NCBI RefSeq assembly: GCF_964340395.1
Contig: NC_135555.1
Location: forward strand, 18,401,615 to 18,465,614
Length of the DNA stretch: 64,000 nt
Source: Glandiceps talaboti
Lineage: Eukaryota > Hemichordata > Enteropneusta > Spengelidae
Direction of reading: 5' to 3'
The notes below the pieces were generated by a model. That model saw only the letters and a list, made by a program, of their open reading frames with translations, made no database searches and was not told where the DNA came from. Both the position numbers and the translations under genes were made by a program. This document shows positions 25,608-37,820 of the stretch, one piece after another; position 1 is the stretch's first letter, and each line of letters opens with the position of its first letter.

Positions 25608-27308
25608 ATGGATTTTAGGCTACAAATAGCCATGTTATACTGTAGAACAGGACAGTATGAATTCATGGCTACAAATAGCCATGCTATACTGTAGAACAGG
25701 ACAGTATGGATTCCAGGCTACAAATATAGCCATGCTATACTGTAGAACAGGACAGTATGGATTCTAGGCTACAAATAGCCATACTATACTGTAGAACAGG
25801 ACAGTATGGATTCCAGGCTACAAATAGCCATGTTATACTGTAGAACAGGACAGTATGGATTCTAGGCTACAAATAGCCATGTTATACTGTAGAACAGGAC
25901 AGTATGGATTCTAGGCTACAAATAGCCATGCTATACTGTAGAACAGGACAGTATGGATTCCAGGCTACAAATAGCCATGTTATACTGCAGAACAGGACAG
26001 TATGGATTCCAGGCTACAAATAGCCATGTTATACTGTAGAACAGGACAGTATGGATTCCAGGCTACAAATAGCCATGTTATACTGTACAACAGGACAGTA
26101 TGGATTCCAGGCTACAAATAGCCATGTTATACTGTACAACAGGACAGTATGGATTCCAGGCTACAAATAGCCATGTTATACTGTAGAACAGGACAGTATG
26201 AATTCATGGCTACAAATAGCCATGCTATACTGTAGAACAGGACAGTATGGATTCCAGGCTACAAATAGCCATGTTATACTGTAGAACAGGACAGTATGGA
26301 TTCCAGGCTACAAATAGCCATGTTATACTGTACAACAGGACAGTATGGATTCCAGGCTACAAATAGCCATGTTATACTGTACAACAGGACAGTATGGATT
26401 CCAGGCTACAAATAGCCATGTTATACTGTACAACAGGACAGTATGGATTCCAGGCTACAAATAGCCATGTTATACTGTAGAACAGGACAGTATGGATTCC
26501 AGGCTACAAATAGCCATGTTATACTGTAGAACAGGACAGTATGAATTCATGGCTACAAATAGCCATGCTATACTGTAGAACAGGACAGTATGGATTCTAG
26601 GCTACAAATAGCCATGTTATACTGTAGAACAGGACAGTATGGATTCCAGGCTACAAATAGCCATGCTATACTGTAGAACAGGACAGTATGAATTCCAGGC
26701 TACAAATAGCCATGCTATACTGTAGAACATGACAGTATGAATTCATGGCTACAAATAGCCATGCTATACTGTAGAACAGGACAGTATGGATTCTAGGCTA
26801 CAAATAGCCATGTTATACTGTAGAACAGGACAGTATGGATTCCAGGCTACAAATAGCCATGTTATACTGTAGAACAGGACAGTATGAATTCATGGCTACA
26901 AATAGCCATGCTATACTGTAGAACAGGACAGTATGGATTCTAGGCTACAAATAGCCATGTTATACTGTACAACAGGACAGTATGGATTCCAGGCTACAAC
27001 TAGCCATGTTATACTGTACAACAGGACAGTATGGATTCCAGGCTACAAATAGCCATGTTATACTGTAGAACAGGACAGTATGGATTCCAGGCTACAAATA
27101 GCCATGTTATACTGTAGAACAGGACAGTATGAATTCATGGCTACAAATAGCCATGCTATACTGTAGAACAGGACAGTATGGATTCTAGGCTACAAATAGC
27201 CATGTTATACTGTAGAACAGGACAGTATGGATTCCAGGCTACAAATAGCTATGCTACACTGTAGACCAGGACAGTATGGATTCCAGGCTACAAATAGCCA
27301 TGTTATAC
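25608..27308 (+). repeat. 49-bp minisatellite, about 35 units, hairpin in each unit
   Basis: The unit begins GGCTACAAATAGCCATGTTA, continues TACTGTAGAACAGGACAGTA and ends TGGATTCCA. Each unit has two dyads: GGCTA-CAAA-TAGCC, and ATACTG separated by ten bases from CAGTAT. Copies are very similar (a few substitutions each), so the array is young or homogenised. A variant unit with GAATTCATGGCTAC, which lengthens the first stem to CATGGCTA/TAGCCATG, recurs near 25,661, 26,193, 26,543, 26,737, 26,884 and 27,129, at spacings close to multiples of 49. Other variants carry TACAACAGG in place of TAGAACAGG. The array ends abruptly in an A run at 27,308. Confidence 0.95.
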
Positions 27309-27529
27309 AAAAAAAAAATGTTATAATAATAATACTAATAATAAAGTAGACTTATAGAGCCCCTAATCTCTGCAAGCATTATAATGTCATTTTTATATAA
27401 TATATATGAAACCCGGCTGAGAGCTGTTGCTAATTTGTTTTAGTTGATGTCATAATATATTGAAGTATATAAAACAAAAGTATTAAAGTACAAAAGACCT
27501 TAAAAGTTACAATAATGTGGTCCTGCATT

Positions 27530-28090
27530 AAAAAAGTCTCCATATACAAGTCTCAAAAAAAAAACTTGAACATCAATCGCAAAGTTTCATTCTCTAGTTA
27601 TCAATATCACATCAAATGCAAAAGGTCATTGATATATAAACTTTACAACTATGTTATTTGAATATCAGATTGTGATCTAGCATTATATTATACATTCATT
27701 GCCCTTCTTGCATGGAGGAGAGTACTCATGAATTAAAAAAAAACAAAAAAAAACCCAGCTGATTTGAAACCTACGATTCGTACGAAAAAAAACCCCACTG
27801 ACTTATTGTTAGCAACATATTGATAACACATCATGAAATGGCAGATTTGCCTTGCATTAATTGCATTCTTCGTATGGAAAAGAATATCTACTGTAAACTT
27901 TCAAAAAAAAAAAAAACCCCGTACATTTGAGACATATCATTGCATCAAATACAAAGGTCATGGGTTGTTATACGAAACTTAAATACAACTTTGACATGTC
28001 ACTTGCATGTCAGAAAATGACATTTAGCGTTAATTGCTTTCTTTACATGGAGAGGAGTCTCTACTAGTAAACTTCAAAAAAACACATGGT
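27530..28090. repeat. Degenerate tandem array, about 170-bp unit, 3-4 copies
   Basis: Blocks recur about every 170 bp: an A run with CCC, TTGCATTA(A/C)TTGC-like sequence, CATGGAGAGGAGTCTCTACT or near variants (27,708; 27,876; 28,048) and CTTTCAAAAAAA. Old and diverged. Non-coding. Confidence 0.65.
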
Positions 28091-28682
28091 TTATTGAGAC
28101 GTGCTGCATGTGTATAATTCATAGGTGAATGATGACTATTTACCAGTGAAGAGCACCTCCGGTAATTGGAAAGGAAATAAAGTCTGGTTTGTTCCCACCT
28201 GAGCTAGCAACCACCAATCAGACATCATCTCTTAAAGTATTGTATACTACAGCTGACTCTTATCTCCACTAATGAGATTACAACTACATATAATTCATAA
28301 TGCATTTCACAACTCTTCATGGAAAATTACAATTTACGCACATTTCATGCCATAAAAGTAAGAGCCAGACTTAGTTAAGATTCACTTGGGACATTAATGA
28401 AGAACTTTCCCTTCACTAATGGACTCCTTCCAGAGTAGCCACCCTCAAGCTATGTACAGCAATGCCATTTAACAATTCCACATCCAAATTCTGAATTTCT
28501 GTTGAATAACATTCTGGTTTGCATGTTTCCATTCACATCACTTATCTTCATGCACACTCAAGTTTTTTCTAAAATGTTCGATATTCCAAGAAATGATCTC
28601 TGTCATCTGTTTAGCTTTGCTTGAGGTTACATGGTTTGATTGGTATCAGAAGTGACATGTTTCAAGGAAATATTTACGATAT

Positions 28683-29020
28683 TATTTCCCAATATTTTTT
28701 CTTTGTTCTGGCAAGGCAAATACGAGTAACCTAAGGGGTATTGTCACTATGAGTCGCAAGACGAGTAGTCCCAAAACCCTTTGCTCATGAGTATTTTCTG
28801 GCTGACTGAAGAAAAATATTGGAGAATTAATATAATTATACATCTTGAATCATAATTAATGAAAAATCGGGGAAAAGTAAATTGGTAATTTGAAACGTTT
28901 TAACTCCTATTTCGAGTTCGAGTGACGTAGGCGCGGGTTGGCGTGATGTAGAATGGCCAAGGTATATAATCCATATTTTCTGTTCAAACGCAATAACTTG
29001 GCTTGTGCATGGTATAATTT
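28683..29020 (-). mobile_element. Family B hairpin-ended element, copy B3 (inverted)
   Basis: Relative to the other copies this one is reversed. The hairpin lies first on the plus strand (CCCAATATTTTTTCTTTGTT, GTAACCTAAGGG, centre CGCAAGACGAGTAG, AAAACCCTTTGCTCATGAG, CTGAAGAAAAATATTGG). The body follows and ends with CTTGGCTTGTGCATGGTATA near 29,010. The conserved body-to-hairpin order shows the two parts move as one unit. Confidence 0.75.
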
Positions 29021-32000
29021 TAATTTCATTTACCTCAATGTATCAAGAAAATCAGCAACCACTATTTTTTTTTAAACATGGGGGGAAAAATGAAAGTAAT
29101 TAGTTCCAGGTGTTGCATGCTTTTTGTTGTAGATTTTTGCAATTTCTATTACTGGTATTCTTAATAACCTGTTGAAAAATATTCCAAAAGTTTACAGAAA
29201 ATGGTTTGATCCTTCTAACTAACTAGCTAGCAGAATTACCCTGTTCACTAATGAAGGTGCAATATGCACTTCCTTGATGTCCATGTGTAAACAATGAGTA
29301 ATAAAACAGACAGTCCATATTAAACATTCTATTAACAAATTATTCAGGATGTGTGGGCTGACAGAGTTTGTTAACTTGTAGCTTATATAAGCTTCAGAAG
29401 CACATAAATAAAATCAGAAATTTTGTGAACAGTGTTATAGTTACACAGATTAAGAGATTTGATAAGTACATAAAGCTATCACCCATACAAACACAACAAA
29501 ATGCATACCGGTATTCTGTTCCTCTAAGGTCTATGTTTTTTTGAAGTAATGATCCAGAACGCAAAAATTAACACTGTTGTATTCTTAGGCAGTCTTTTTA
29601 GTAGATATTATAAAACCCTGTTGAACAACAACTGAAACATCATTCATGGGGCAGCTGTAGAAACTATGATCAACAACCATTGTTGCAAAGTACTTAAAGA
29701 CTTTGAAAAACTTTGAAAAGTAACTTTTGAAATAAAAAACGTAACAACGCTAAAAAGATATTGTCCTTGTATATACTCACACACATACACACACACACAG
29801 AGGAGGTAGTACATAACAGAAAGGTAAACCAGCGTGTAAAAATTCCTAGACTCACAAAGTAAGCAATCTGGATACCAGCTGTTGGCGAGTCACTTTTCTG
29901 CACGTTTCAGACATTCAGCTGACAAACATATATGTGCTGCTAAGTGCTATACATATGATCTGTGTCATCGGTGTGATCGTTGGAATTGAAATCGACAAAG
30001 ACAAAGACAAAACACAAGCAATGCAGACGACATATTAGGACTTTTTAATGTTTATAATGTACTAGTAAAAACAAGGTTTACGTCTATCGGCACTGAAGGT
30101 TGGACAATTACAACTCTGACCACTATAAGTATTCATACATTACTCATAGAGGGTAATTTCCTTGTAACAACTTCTCTATTTACACGGTCACTCCTACCTT
30201 TGTGCGTTTGTAAGAGGTCGCTCTTTAAGATTTCAGAGCGTTGACAAAAGGGAGTGCAATTCAATCACAGCGGTACATTCACGCTCACTGGAACAGGTAA
30301 ACAATGGGAGCTTTTCAATGAACTCCAAATGCTCTCCTCAAGCGATGGCATACTTTATATTTTGTAATTGGGTAAGGCCTTTTAAACAGCCATTATTAGC
30401 GACTAGATGGTTGATTTGCATCCGAATAGAAACCAATCCAGTTGAATTTCAAAGAGAGAAAGACAATAAGGCACTTCAAGTTGTACCTATGTAATCCTAC
30501 TGTACAAGCTGCCCAATACAATAGAAGCCTATAACAGTACGACACAGTCCATTGATTACTTGAAAACCATCTTAAGATAACAAATCAATTCTAAATTAAC
30601 ATGTGTGTGTGTGAGCGGATATTTTTTTCAGAAACTGAAGTTTCACAGCTCAATTCCAACCGTAAAAGCAGACAGATGTGATGTGTGCCACTCAGGCACA
30701 ACTCCAGAGGGCTTACTTCACATCATCTTACCGTAGAACATCGAAACTCATGAGTTCTATCTACTAAAAAGTACTTATTATTACTCAATGGTTGCCTGCA
30801 TGACACTGTCATTGTCCCAGGTATCATCCTTATTACAACGTCTAAGCCCTGTATACAAAATTGACCAGTGAAAGGTGAACTGCAGATCTCTCCTTGGGCT
30901 ATTCACAAAGACAAACAAAACCGGGCACAGCTCCGGATGTTAATTTCACCTCCTCTTTTCAACAAGTTGAATCAGACCTAACAAAGTTAGCTACCATTGA
31001 AAACGTCCTTCTATAAAACATCACTTGACAAACATAATTACCAACTAATTACAATTACTTCCTCAACTTGTTTAACATCACAATGTGTTCATTTAACCAT
31101 GTCATGAGACACTACTCCCCAGTTAATCTCACCAAAGTCTGTTAAATTTCAACTTCGTGTCTTGTCTCCTTTATATATGCATATATTTATCATCTCTGTC
31201 TCGGGTTTGTTCCCTAATGAATCTAACTGTTTGTCAAAATCGATACATCAATAATTTCATAATCCCTAACACATGGTTTCTACGAGCATGAGTTACTTGA
31301 ACGTGAATGGCCGCATCGTCTATAATTGCACTGCAACTGTTTTTACGGCCACCTGAATACTGGCTAGTGTATGAGCCAGTTCGCCAGTTCAGCAGATGGC
31401 AGTATACGTACAAGAGCGGTGTTAATGCATGCAGCTCCATCTGTCCTGCACCTGTGATGTGACTTTGTGAATAAAACATAGTCATTCAACTTGTACATGC
31501 ACATGCAATTGATTGTTCCATCCACTTCTGGGATCTAATAAAAATTGACTTAATAACGGCATAATACAAACCTTTTATTCTGTTTAACAAGAGTTTTGCA
31601 AACAGCTGTTATTGGAAGAACAAACAAACAGACAAAGTAATGTACACACACGCACACACATACAGACAGACAAACCATATCATATACTTATCAAGCAGTG
31701 CGTTATTTGATGAATGAATGAATGAATTGTTGAAAGATTTTGGATTATAAATAGTATTGTATTGAGAACAATTTTTTTAAATGACTTAAAAAAGAAAACG
31801 CCTGGTATGATCCAGATTTTCGATTAATTGGGGGGAAAAAATTATTTTCACAAAATGGAAAGAAGTAGGCAAGTATTATTAGTTTTTTTGAAAAAATATT
31901 CTTGATGAAATCAGAATCCTGAAAATAAAACCAACTACATCTAATTACCAATATACAAGTGATTATCTATTTTCCCTAATTTGTTATAATTTGACATGAA

Positions 32001-32702
32001 TACCTGGAGATTATACATTTGCATATATTTACATAAATTATCACTATGGCAACCATAGTACAGATTAGTCAGGTCACATTCAGGTCAATCAATTTTTAGT
32101 TTATCAACAGAAAACAAGGTTGTCATATAAATAAGAATTCATCAACTGTCAAAATAATTTGCATAAGGATTAAAAATAACCAACTACTTTTTTTTCCATG
32201 AATACACAAACTTGAAAGTATAATTTGAAATAAAATCTGCCCCAGTAATTTTTTTCATTTTGAACCGTATAAAGTCTACAACCCTAACTTTAGGGTATAT
32301 ATGAAAATAGATTTTTCTACGAGTCAAGGACTTTTCTAGGTAACGAAACAGTTTTTGAATTTGTAAATATGACAGGATAAAGTGTTGCTTCCTAAGTAAG
32401 ATCTTTAAAAAATATCTGGATGGTCTGCAAGAAAATACAGAGGGTTGAATTTTTAAGTTTGTTTCCTGGTACAAACAGTTCAAAATTTTGGTCGGTTTCA
32501 AAAATAAGATTTTTGAATTAATTTGAATTTAAAAAAAAACAACATACAGATTGAAGTTTGTTTCCCAGTTAAGCTCTTAAGAAAATTTTTGGCTTAGTGA
32601 AAAAGGAACTAAAATAGTACCGATACTTCACTTTCAGTAGTCTCAATAGTTTCTAAATGATGTTTGACAGATAGTTGAATCAGTACATGCAGGAGTTCAT
32701 AT
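29021..32702. other. Unannotated stretch
   Basis: No confident gene. A minus-strand segment at about 30,206-30,295 has a good acceptor (TTTACCTGTTCCAG) and donor (AAAG/GTAGGAGTG) but no frame is open across it, so at best it is an untranslated exon. A short ACAC and ACAG tract lies at 31,645-31,675 and GAAT repeats at 31,712-31,728. Confidence 0.45.
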
Positions 32703-33080
32703 AAGTGGCACAAGCTCGGGTTTATAAGTTTTTTACTCAAAGTGAAAATAATAACCTTGATTAAACTAGTTTAAAATGATTTTAATGTCAATGCATGCCT
32801 TCTATGACATTACAATTGTCTTCTGGTGTTGTTCAAACAGTTTATTGCAACGTAGGGATTTCTTGAACATTTTTGATATGTATGATAAATTATGTCATCG
32901 GACCGTTTATATGTTATATAAAAATTTAGCATTGTTATAATATCTTGATGCCAGGTTTGACTTCACTTAACTGCAATTGATGGTTAAGTATGTTTCAGTA
33001 AATACAATACTGCGAGTACCTTGTAAACATGCATTAAAACTACGCCCAAACATGTGTCAACTCAGCTTGTGCCCCTTATC
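32703..33080 (+). mobile_element. Family C inverted-end element, copy C2
   Basis: Left end AGTGGCACAAGCTCGGGTTT, right end CAACTCAGCTTGTGCCCCTT, approximately inverted to each other. Interior blocks TGTCAATGCATGCCTTCT, GTCTTCTGGTGTTGTTC and GATAAATTATGTCATCGG match the copies at 1,994 and 49,665. About 378 bp. No coding frame. Confidence 0.8.
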
Positions 33081-35299
33081 TTGTCATTGGCCACTGTCTT
33101 TGATATGAACTTGACCTAGAGAGGGTTATGTTTGTTTTCCTTGGCAAGATCTTCAAACATTTATTGCTCGGCATTAAATGGGGCTTTCTGAAAATAGCAG
33201 TCCCTTTAACCTTCATTTCATTTCATTCCCTCAATCATAAATCATAGACCCTGGAGTCAGGTTCACAGTAAAAGACATAAAATATGGCTCCAAAAAATCA
33301 TGTGATAGCAAAATATAGACATTTTAGAATGGGCATTTTGAGTTGCATCTGAATACAGTAAGTATGTGATGGGGTCATACTGGACTTCTTCAAAACAAAT
33401 TCTTAAAGTCCGTTGATTATTTATCCATCTGCTGAGAGTGTTATTTTTATTTTATTTTGTGGTAACATTGAGAAAGAAATTAGGGTAGTATATTGCAGTG
33501 AACCTGAATATTTAGTCAAAAAGTTCATGAACTAAAAAAAAAAAAACTTTTTGTGATAAAAAGTCACGAAAAGTTCAGCCATCAATATGGAATATGTTCA
33601 TTTTCACTGCTGGAGATAGAAGCTCCTTCAAATTAGTGTTAAATCATAGCAGGAGACCAATTACCACCCCTGTCAGACAATTGACACCACATCAGAAAAG
33701 TCACTGCAATATTTCTACCATCTGTTTTTCATCATCACATAATATCCATATGGAGAAATCGACATTCAGATCTAGTTTTCAAGGTTGTATTATATTTTAT
33801 GTGATATTCAAACCTAGGCTATAACATGATTGAATAAACTTATATCTTTTATTCCCATAAAAAAAAGATGACATGAAAAATTCTTAACCTTTGAGAATTG
33901 AAAACTAATTTTTTCACAGTATGTTTTACTGAGAAGTCATACCTAAATATTAAAATGATGTTGTCACCAGCTGTAGACTTCACTTTAATCTAAAAACCAT
34001 CCCGGAGCTTGACATACGAGTACAAAAAAATGTGAAAAAAATGTGGTGAATCCATTTTTGTTCAAGTATTTTGAAGACATGGCAAAATATTGACACGACA
34101 GAATCAACAAGGTTTATGTCTTTACTTCCAGTTTAAAATAAAGTTAAAATACAGTGTAAATTTACAGAAAAACAAAAAATGCAAATTTGAATAATTTTTG
34201 CAAGTTATATGTTATTAACAAAAGAATGTGATTTCTAACCAAAATTTTGATTCTAATTCAGAAATAAGATTTAAGCATGTGATTCTCATCTAAAAACAAA
34301 GTAGAAATGAAAAAAAATGTACAGAAAATTTTTTTTGTCACTCGAATATTTTCAGCATGAAAAAGTTTGGTTTAAGGATATGTGCAAACAAAACCGTTTT
34401 TAAATCAGAATGTTGACACTTACTCAATAAAAAGTCCTATTTCTTTGATTTAATTCTAGAAAAATTTGAAATATGGCAGAAAGTATTATTCAGGAAAGAA
34501 CTTGTAATACTTGGATAGTTTTGGCGGGAACATGTCGAGAACTAAACAGCTTTGTGAAAACAAAATAATTATTTCCATCACAATACTATTGTAATCATTA
34601 TAAAATAAAGACAAAACTGAGAACACTAGTCTCAACAAAACCTTCGTACAAAGTTTTCAAAATTCTCACACACAATTTTGTTCTGCAGAAATCATTATCA
34701 CCCAAGTAAAGCACATTAATAATATGATCCAGAAATGACATAACAATGATTGCAATATCAATATCAGATTTCTGAAGAATATTTCACATCGTTGGCGATG
34801 ATTAAGTGGCAAGCAAAGATTTAGCGTTTTATATGTCTGTTTGTCCTAAACATAACACTGTTTTATAAAAGGGATAAGTGGAATTTTATGTGGAGTGAAA
34901 TATCATATGTATTCATACCACAAGTAACGTGATACGTCTAGAGGCATGGAGTCTGTGAGAAGACATTTGTGAAATCTATTTTGTTGCTATTTTGGTACAT
35001 GATTTTATTTAATACCATGTGTTGATGAGATTTTGATTAGGGTAGAAGAATTCTTCTACCTCTTGGGACACTCGGACGCAAGAGTTCTTTTTCTATCTTT
35101 TACAGTTGCTTTCACCACCCATATACATCGGTATTGATTAACACCACACATAATAATAGGAATTTAAATATAATGTTTGCTTTTTTTTTAAAGTGCTTTC
35201 CCACAGTGGCACAGACCTATAACAACACAATGACCCATTTTACTTTCTCAATTCCTTGTGGATCCACTGCAGTCTCTATAAGCACATAGGATTAAAGCA
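33081..35299. other. Unannotated AT-rich stretch
   Basis: Long A and T runs dominate. A 76-codon plus frame at 33,594 has no acceptor-donor support. No repeat family was recognised. Confidence 0.55.
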
Positions 35300-35455
35300 T
35301 TAACATTGCAACCTCTATCCTACCAGGTACCCAATTTATACAGCAGGGTTGACAGTGGTACTGTAGTGTTCCAAATCTTGTCCACGGATTTTAAGCAACA
35401 GCAAGGATCAAACCAAGCCAGCCACTCTAACCATTCACTCACTGACTTCACAAAT
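35300..35455 (-). mobile_element. SINE-like relic (weak)
   Basis: On the minus strand TGGTTAGAGTGGCTGG followed by GGTTTGATCC resembles tRNA A-box and B-box sequence, although the spacing is much shorter than in a tRNA. The rest of the segment, with CCACGGATTTTAAGC and CAGGGTTGACAG on the plus strand, has the look of a diverged short interspersed element. No second intact copy is present to confirm it. Confidence 0.25.
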
Positions 35456-35475
35456 ACCCAATTCCTTGTACACAT

Positions 35476-35935
35476 GTATATAGTTTATCAGACTACCTCA
35501 ATGTCTTGACTTTTAACACTGTCAGGTATACTTGTACAATAGTCTAGTTCCTATACAATGTTACGATTACTACGATCATTTCCACTCCTGTACATGGAAA
35601 GTCGTTATTCTGGCACAGGAAACTGTGCTACCCCTGACTGCGTTACGTTAGTTCCTTTTATAGACAATTGCTCATGAACCAAACTCCACCTCTCCAGTCT
35701 GCAACTATAATCACGTGGGGATGGGATAACATCATCACCTTTATATGAAGGCAGTTGGGAGTAGCACAGATTTATGTGTTAGAATAACGACTTTCCCTAT
35801 ACATGAGTGGAGATGATCGTAGCAATCGTAATGCATCATACAGGAACTATACTAACTTGTACAGAGATATATACATTTTATCGCAGGCTACCTCAATGTC
35901 TTGACTTTTAACACTGTCATCGTATAGGTATATAG
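35476..35935. repeat. Foldback element (arms about 105 bp) flanked by direct repeats
   Basis: The left arm (about 35,533-35,640) has TAGTCTAGTTCCTATACAAT and GAAAGTCGTTATTCTGGCAC. The right arm (about 35,755-35,860) is its approximate reverse complement with GAATAACGACTTTCCCTA and AGGAACTATACTAAC. Outside the arms lie direct copies of CTACCTCAATGTCTTGACTT and TTAACACTGTCA, at 35,493-35,524 and 35,888-35,919, part of a longer, looser duplication with TATATA-AGTTTAT. Confidence 0.8.
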
Positions 35936-36319
35936 TTTATTGGACTAGATGACAGTTTTGTGATTCAAATCGACAATTAATACCCTGGAGTTTATACTAG
36001 TTTCTGGTAACATGTGCACAGATGTGCTAGTTTCCTGCTTCATTAAACTAGCCGATGGTGGCCAGTCTGTAAATCTCTAGATGATACATATGGACTTGTA
36101 ATTTATAATTTTTGTATCTCATTCTGGGATGTGCCATCTGTGATGTTTATATCTCTGTTGGTGTGTGCAGTTAAAAAAAGTCATGACTTTGAAGTTAATG
36201 AACTCACCAGTTCCATTTGTTTATCACCACTGAGCCAATGTGTCTAGAAATTCTCTTACAATAAAAGATCGTTTTATATGCTACAATATGATCAAAGGCT
36301 TGATGCATGCAGCCCTACG

Positions 36320-36630
36320 TGTACCAATCATATATGTAGTTTACAAACACAAGGGGGTCGTCCTCAGCCTGCAAATGCTATTAAATTACGTATCAAGACG
36401 AGTGAGATTTGTATGTGCGAATCATATATGTAGTTTTACAGGGGGGGGTGTCATCCTCGACTGCAAATGCTATTAAATTACGTATCAAGATGGGCGAGAT
36501 GTGTGTGTATGTATGTGTGCGTGTGTGTGTGTGCATGCATGCATGCGTGCATGCGTGCATGTATGTGTGTCATTTTATAGGAGATTTCGTCTTATAAACT
36601 TGCAAATGATGTATCAAGATCAGTGACACT
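36320..36630 (+). repeat. Tandem array, about 94-bp unit, with embedded GT/GCAT repeat
   Basis: AATCATATATGTAGTTT is followed in two successive units by GCAAATGCTATTAAATTACG and TATCAAGA(C/T)G; the third unit (near 36,570-36,630) is diverged. Between units two and three lies a purine-pyrimidine alternating tract of GT and GCATGCATGC at about 36,500-36,570. The 62-78-codon frames here follow the repeat. Confidence 0.8.
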
Positions 36631-37483
36631 GAGATAGACACAATAAAGATAACATCCTTTACACAGTGTCTGCTCTGTATTTTGTTAATGGTGACAAAAC
36701 AAATTAAATAAAAATGTAACAAAATAAATAAATACTTTTTTTTTTAAAATTTATCTTAATCAATAGTGTAACTTATAAATATATAATACACAAAAAAATG
36801 CAATATTTCCTACTCTCATTAATAATGTTTTTTTTCTCCACAATCTGGTTAAAATCTGATGTGGTGAATATTGCTCACTTGTTTCAGTTACGGCTATGTC
36901 ATTTGTTTATTGTCATTTGTTTTTTATTTTGTTGTTCTGGGAAAGATCACTGCCTTCCTACATTTAGGCGATCACTCCCCAACTATCCAAGGAGATAACG
37001 AATTGAAAACAACAAATAAAGAAATTACACTGAAATCAGCACATCAGATTATAATCAGATTGCATGCTCCACTAAATTATACAATTAGTCATTAAATCTA
37101 ACAAAAGAGTTTCAAAAAAATTGTTTCAGTTTCCTTAACTAAGTGTGTATGATTTACTTGAAAAATTATCTATGGTTACAATTTGATGGGTACTGGAAAC
37201 AAAACTTGTATGATTACTCTGGATAGATTTGACCTGCTTTGATAACACCTAAGCAACCTATCTGGTACAGTATCCATCATGACAGAATACTGACTTGACT
37301 TCTAAATGGTTATATTATCAGGACTTCTTAATAATACAAAATTTCACAATTTCATAGTCCATATATTGAAATGTAGATTAGACAAACGAATGTACAGGTA
37401 TCTGGTATTTAGGGTTTCCCTCGTTGTTCTGTGAAAGGTCTGCTGTTAACGTGTGATTGGAAGCGACAACAACAATTTGTATA
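36631..37483. other. AT-rich stretch with one unsupported plus-strand frame
   Basis: A plus-strand frame at about 36,951-37,095 reads as 47 residues after a long T-rich tract ending GGGAAAG, for example GDHSPTIQGDNELKTTNKEI, then a TAA stop. The acceptor tract is good, but no second exon fits and the base composition is background, so I do not call it a gene. Confidence 0.25.
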
Positions 37484-37502
37484 TCAATCAACAGAGGCAT
37501 AC

Positions 37503-37624
37503 TCTGTTGTCTTTTCAGCTATTAGTATTAAAGGTCCATTCCAATGACTGCTGCTGCTGTCAATTCCAAATAAATCAGGTGGGAAGACTCCAATCACAGA
37601 TTGTCCAAAGATAGAGGCATATAG
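37503..37624 (-). CDS. Candidate exon B of the minus-strand gene
   Basis: A clean acceptor (TTCACATTTTGTGCAG) precedes a minus-strand frame that reads FGQSVIGVFPPDLFGIDSSS, then HWNGPLILIAEKTTE. The hydrophobic strand pattern (VIGVF, LILIA) and glycine/proline turns resemble a folded domain. A GA/GTATGC donor gives the end used here (phase 2). Without splicing the frame runs six more codons to TGA at 37,484-37,486, which would make it a terminal exon. It lies only about 200 bp downstream of exon A on the same strand, in matching phase, which is the strongest linkage in the window. Not recognised. Confidence 0.45.
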
Positions 37625-37731
37625 CTGCACAAAATGTGAATTAATACTAGTACACAACACATGTGCATTCATTTATAAAGTGATATTGGACGGGGAAGGA
37701 GTGGTTAATTAGTACTGCATTGCCATATACA

Positions 37732-37762
37732 TGACAAGACAAGACAAGACAAGACAAGACAA
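37732..37762 (+). repeat. Short ACAAG pentamer repeat
   Basis: About six ACAAG units, inside the short putative intron between exon candidates A and B. Confidence 0.9.
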
Positions 37763-37820
37763 TGTTTCTACACGTACACGTACATGCTGCATGCAGGTAA
37801 CCTAAAGGTGCATCTTTTAC

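Noticed and set aside
25608-27308. CRISPR array
   Set aside because: The 49-bp repeats are head-to-tail without unique spacers, in a eukaryote-type context; it is a minisatellite.
30206-30295. Minus-strand segment with good splice sites and a partly zinc-finger-like reading (KSDLLQTHK)
   Set aside because: All three frames contain a stop; the cysteine and histidine spacing does not match a C2H2 finger.
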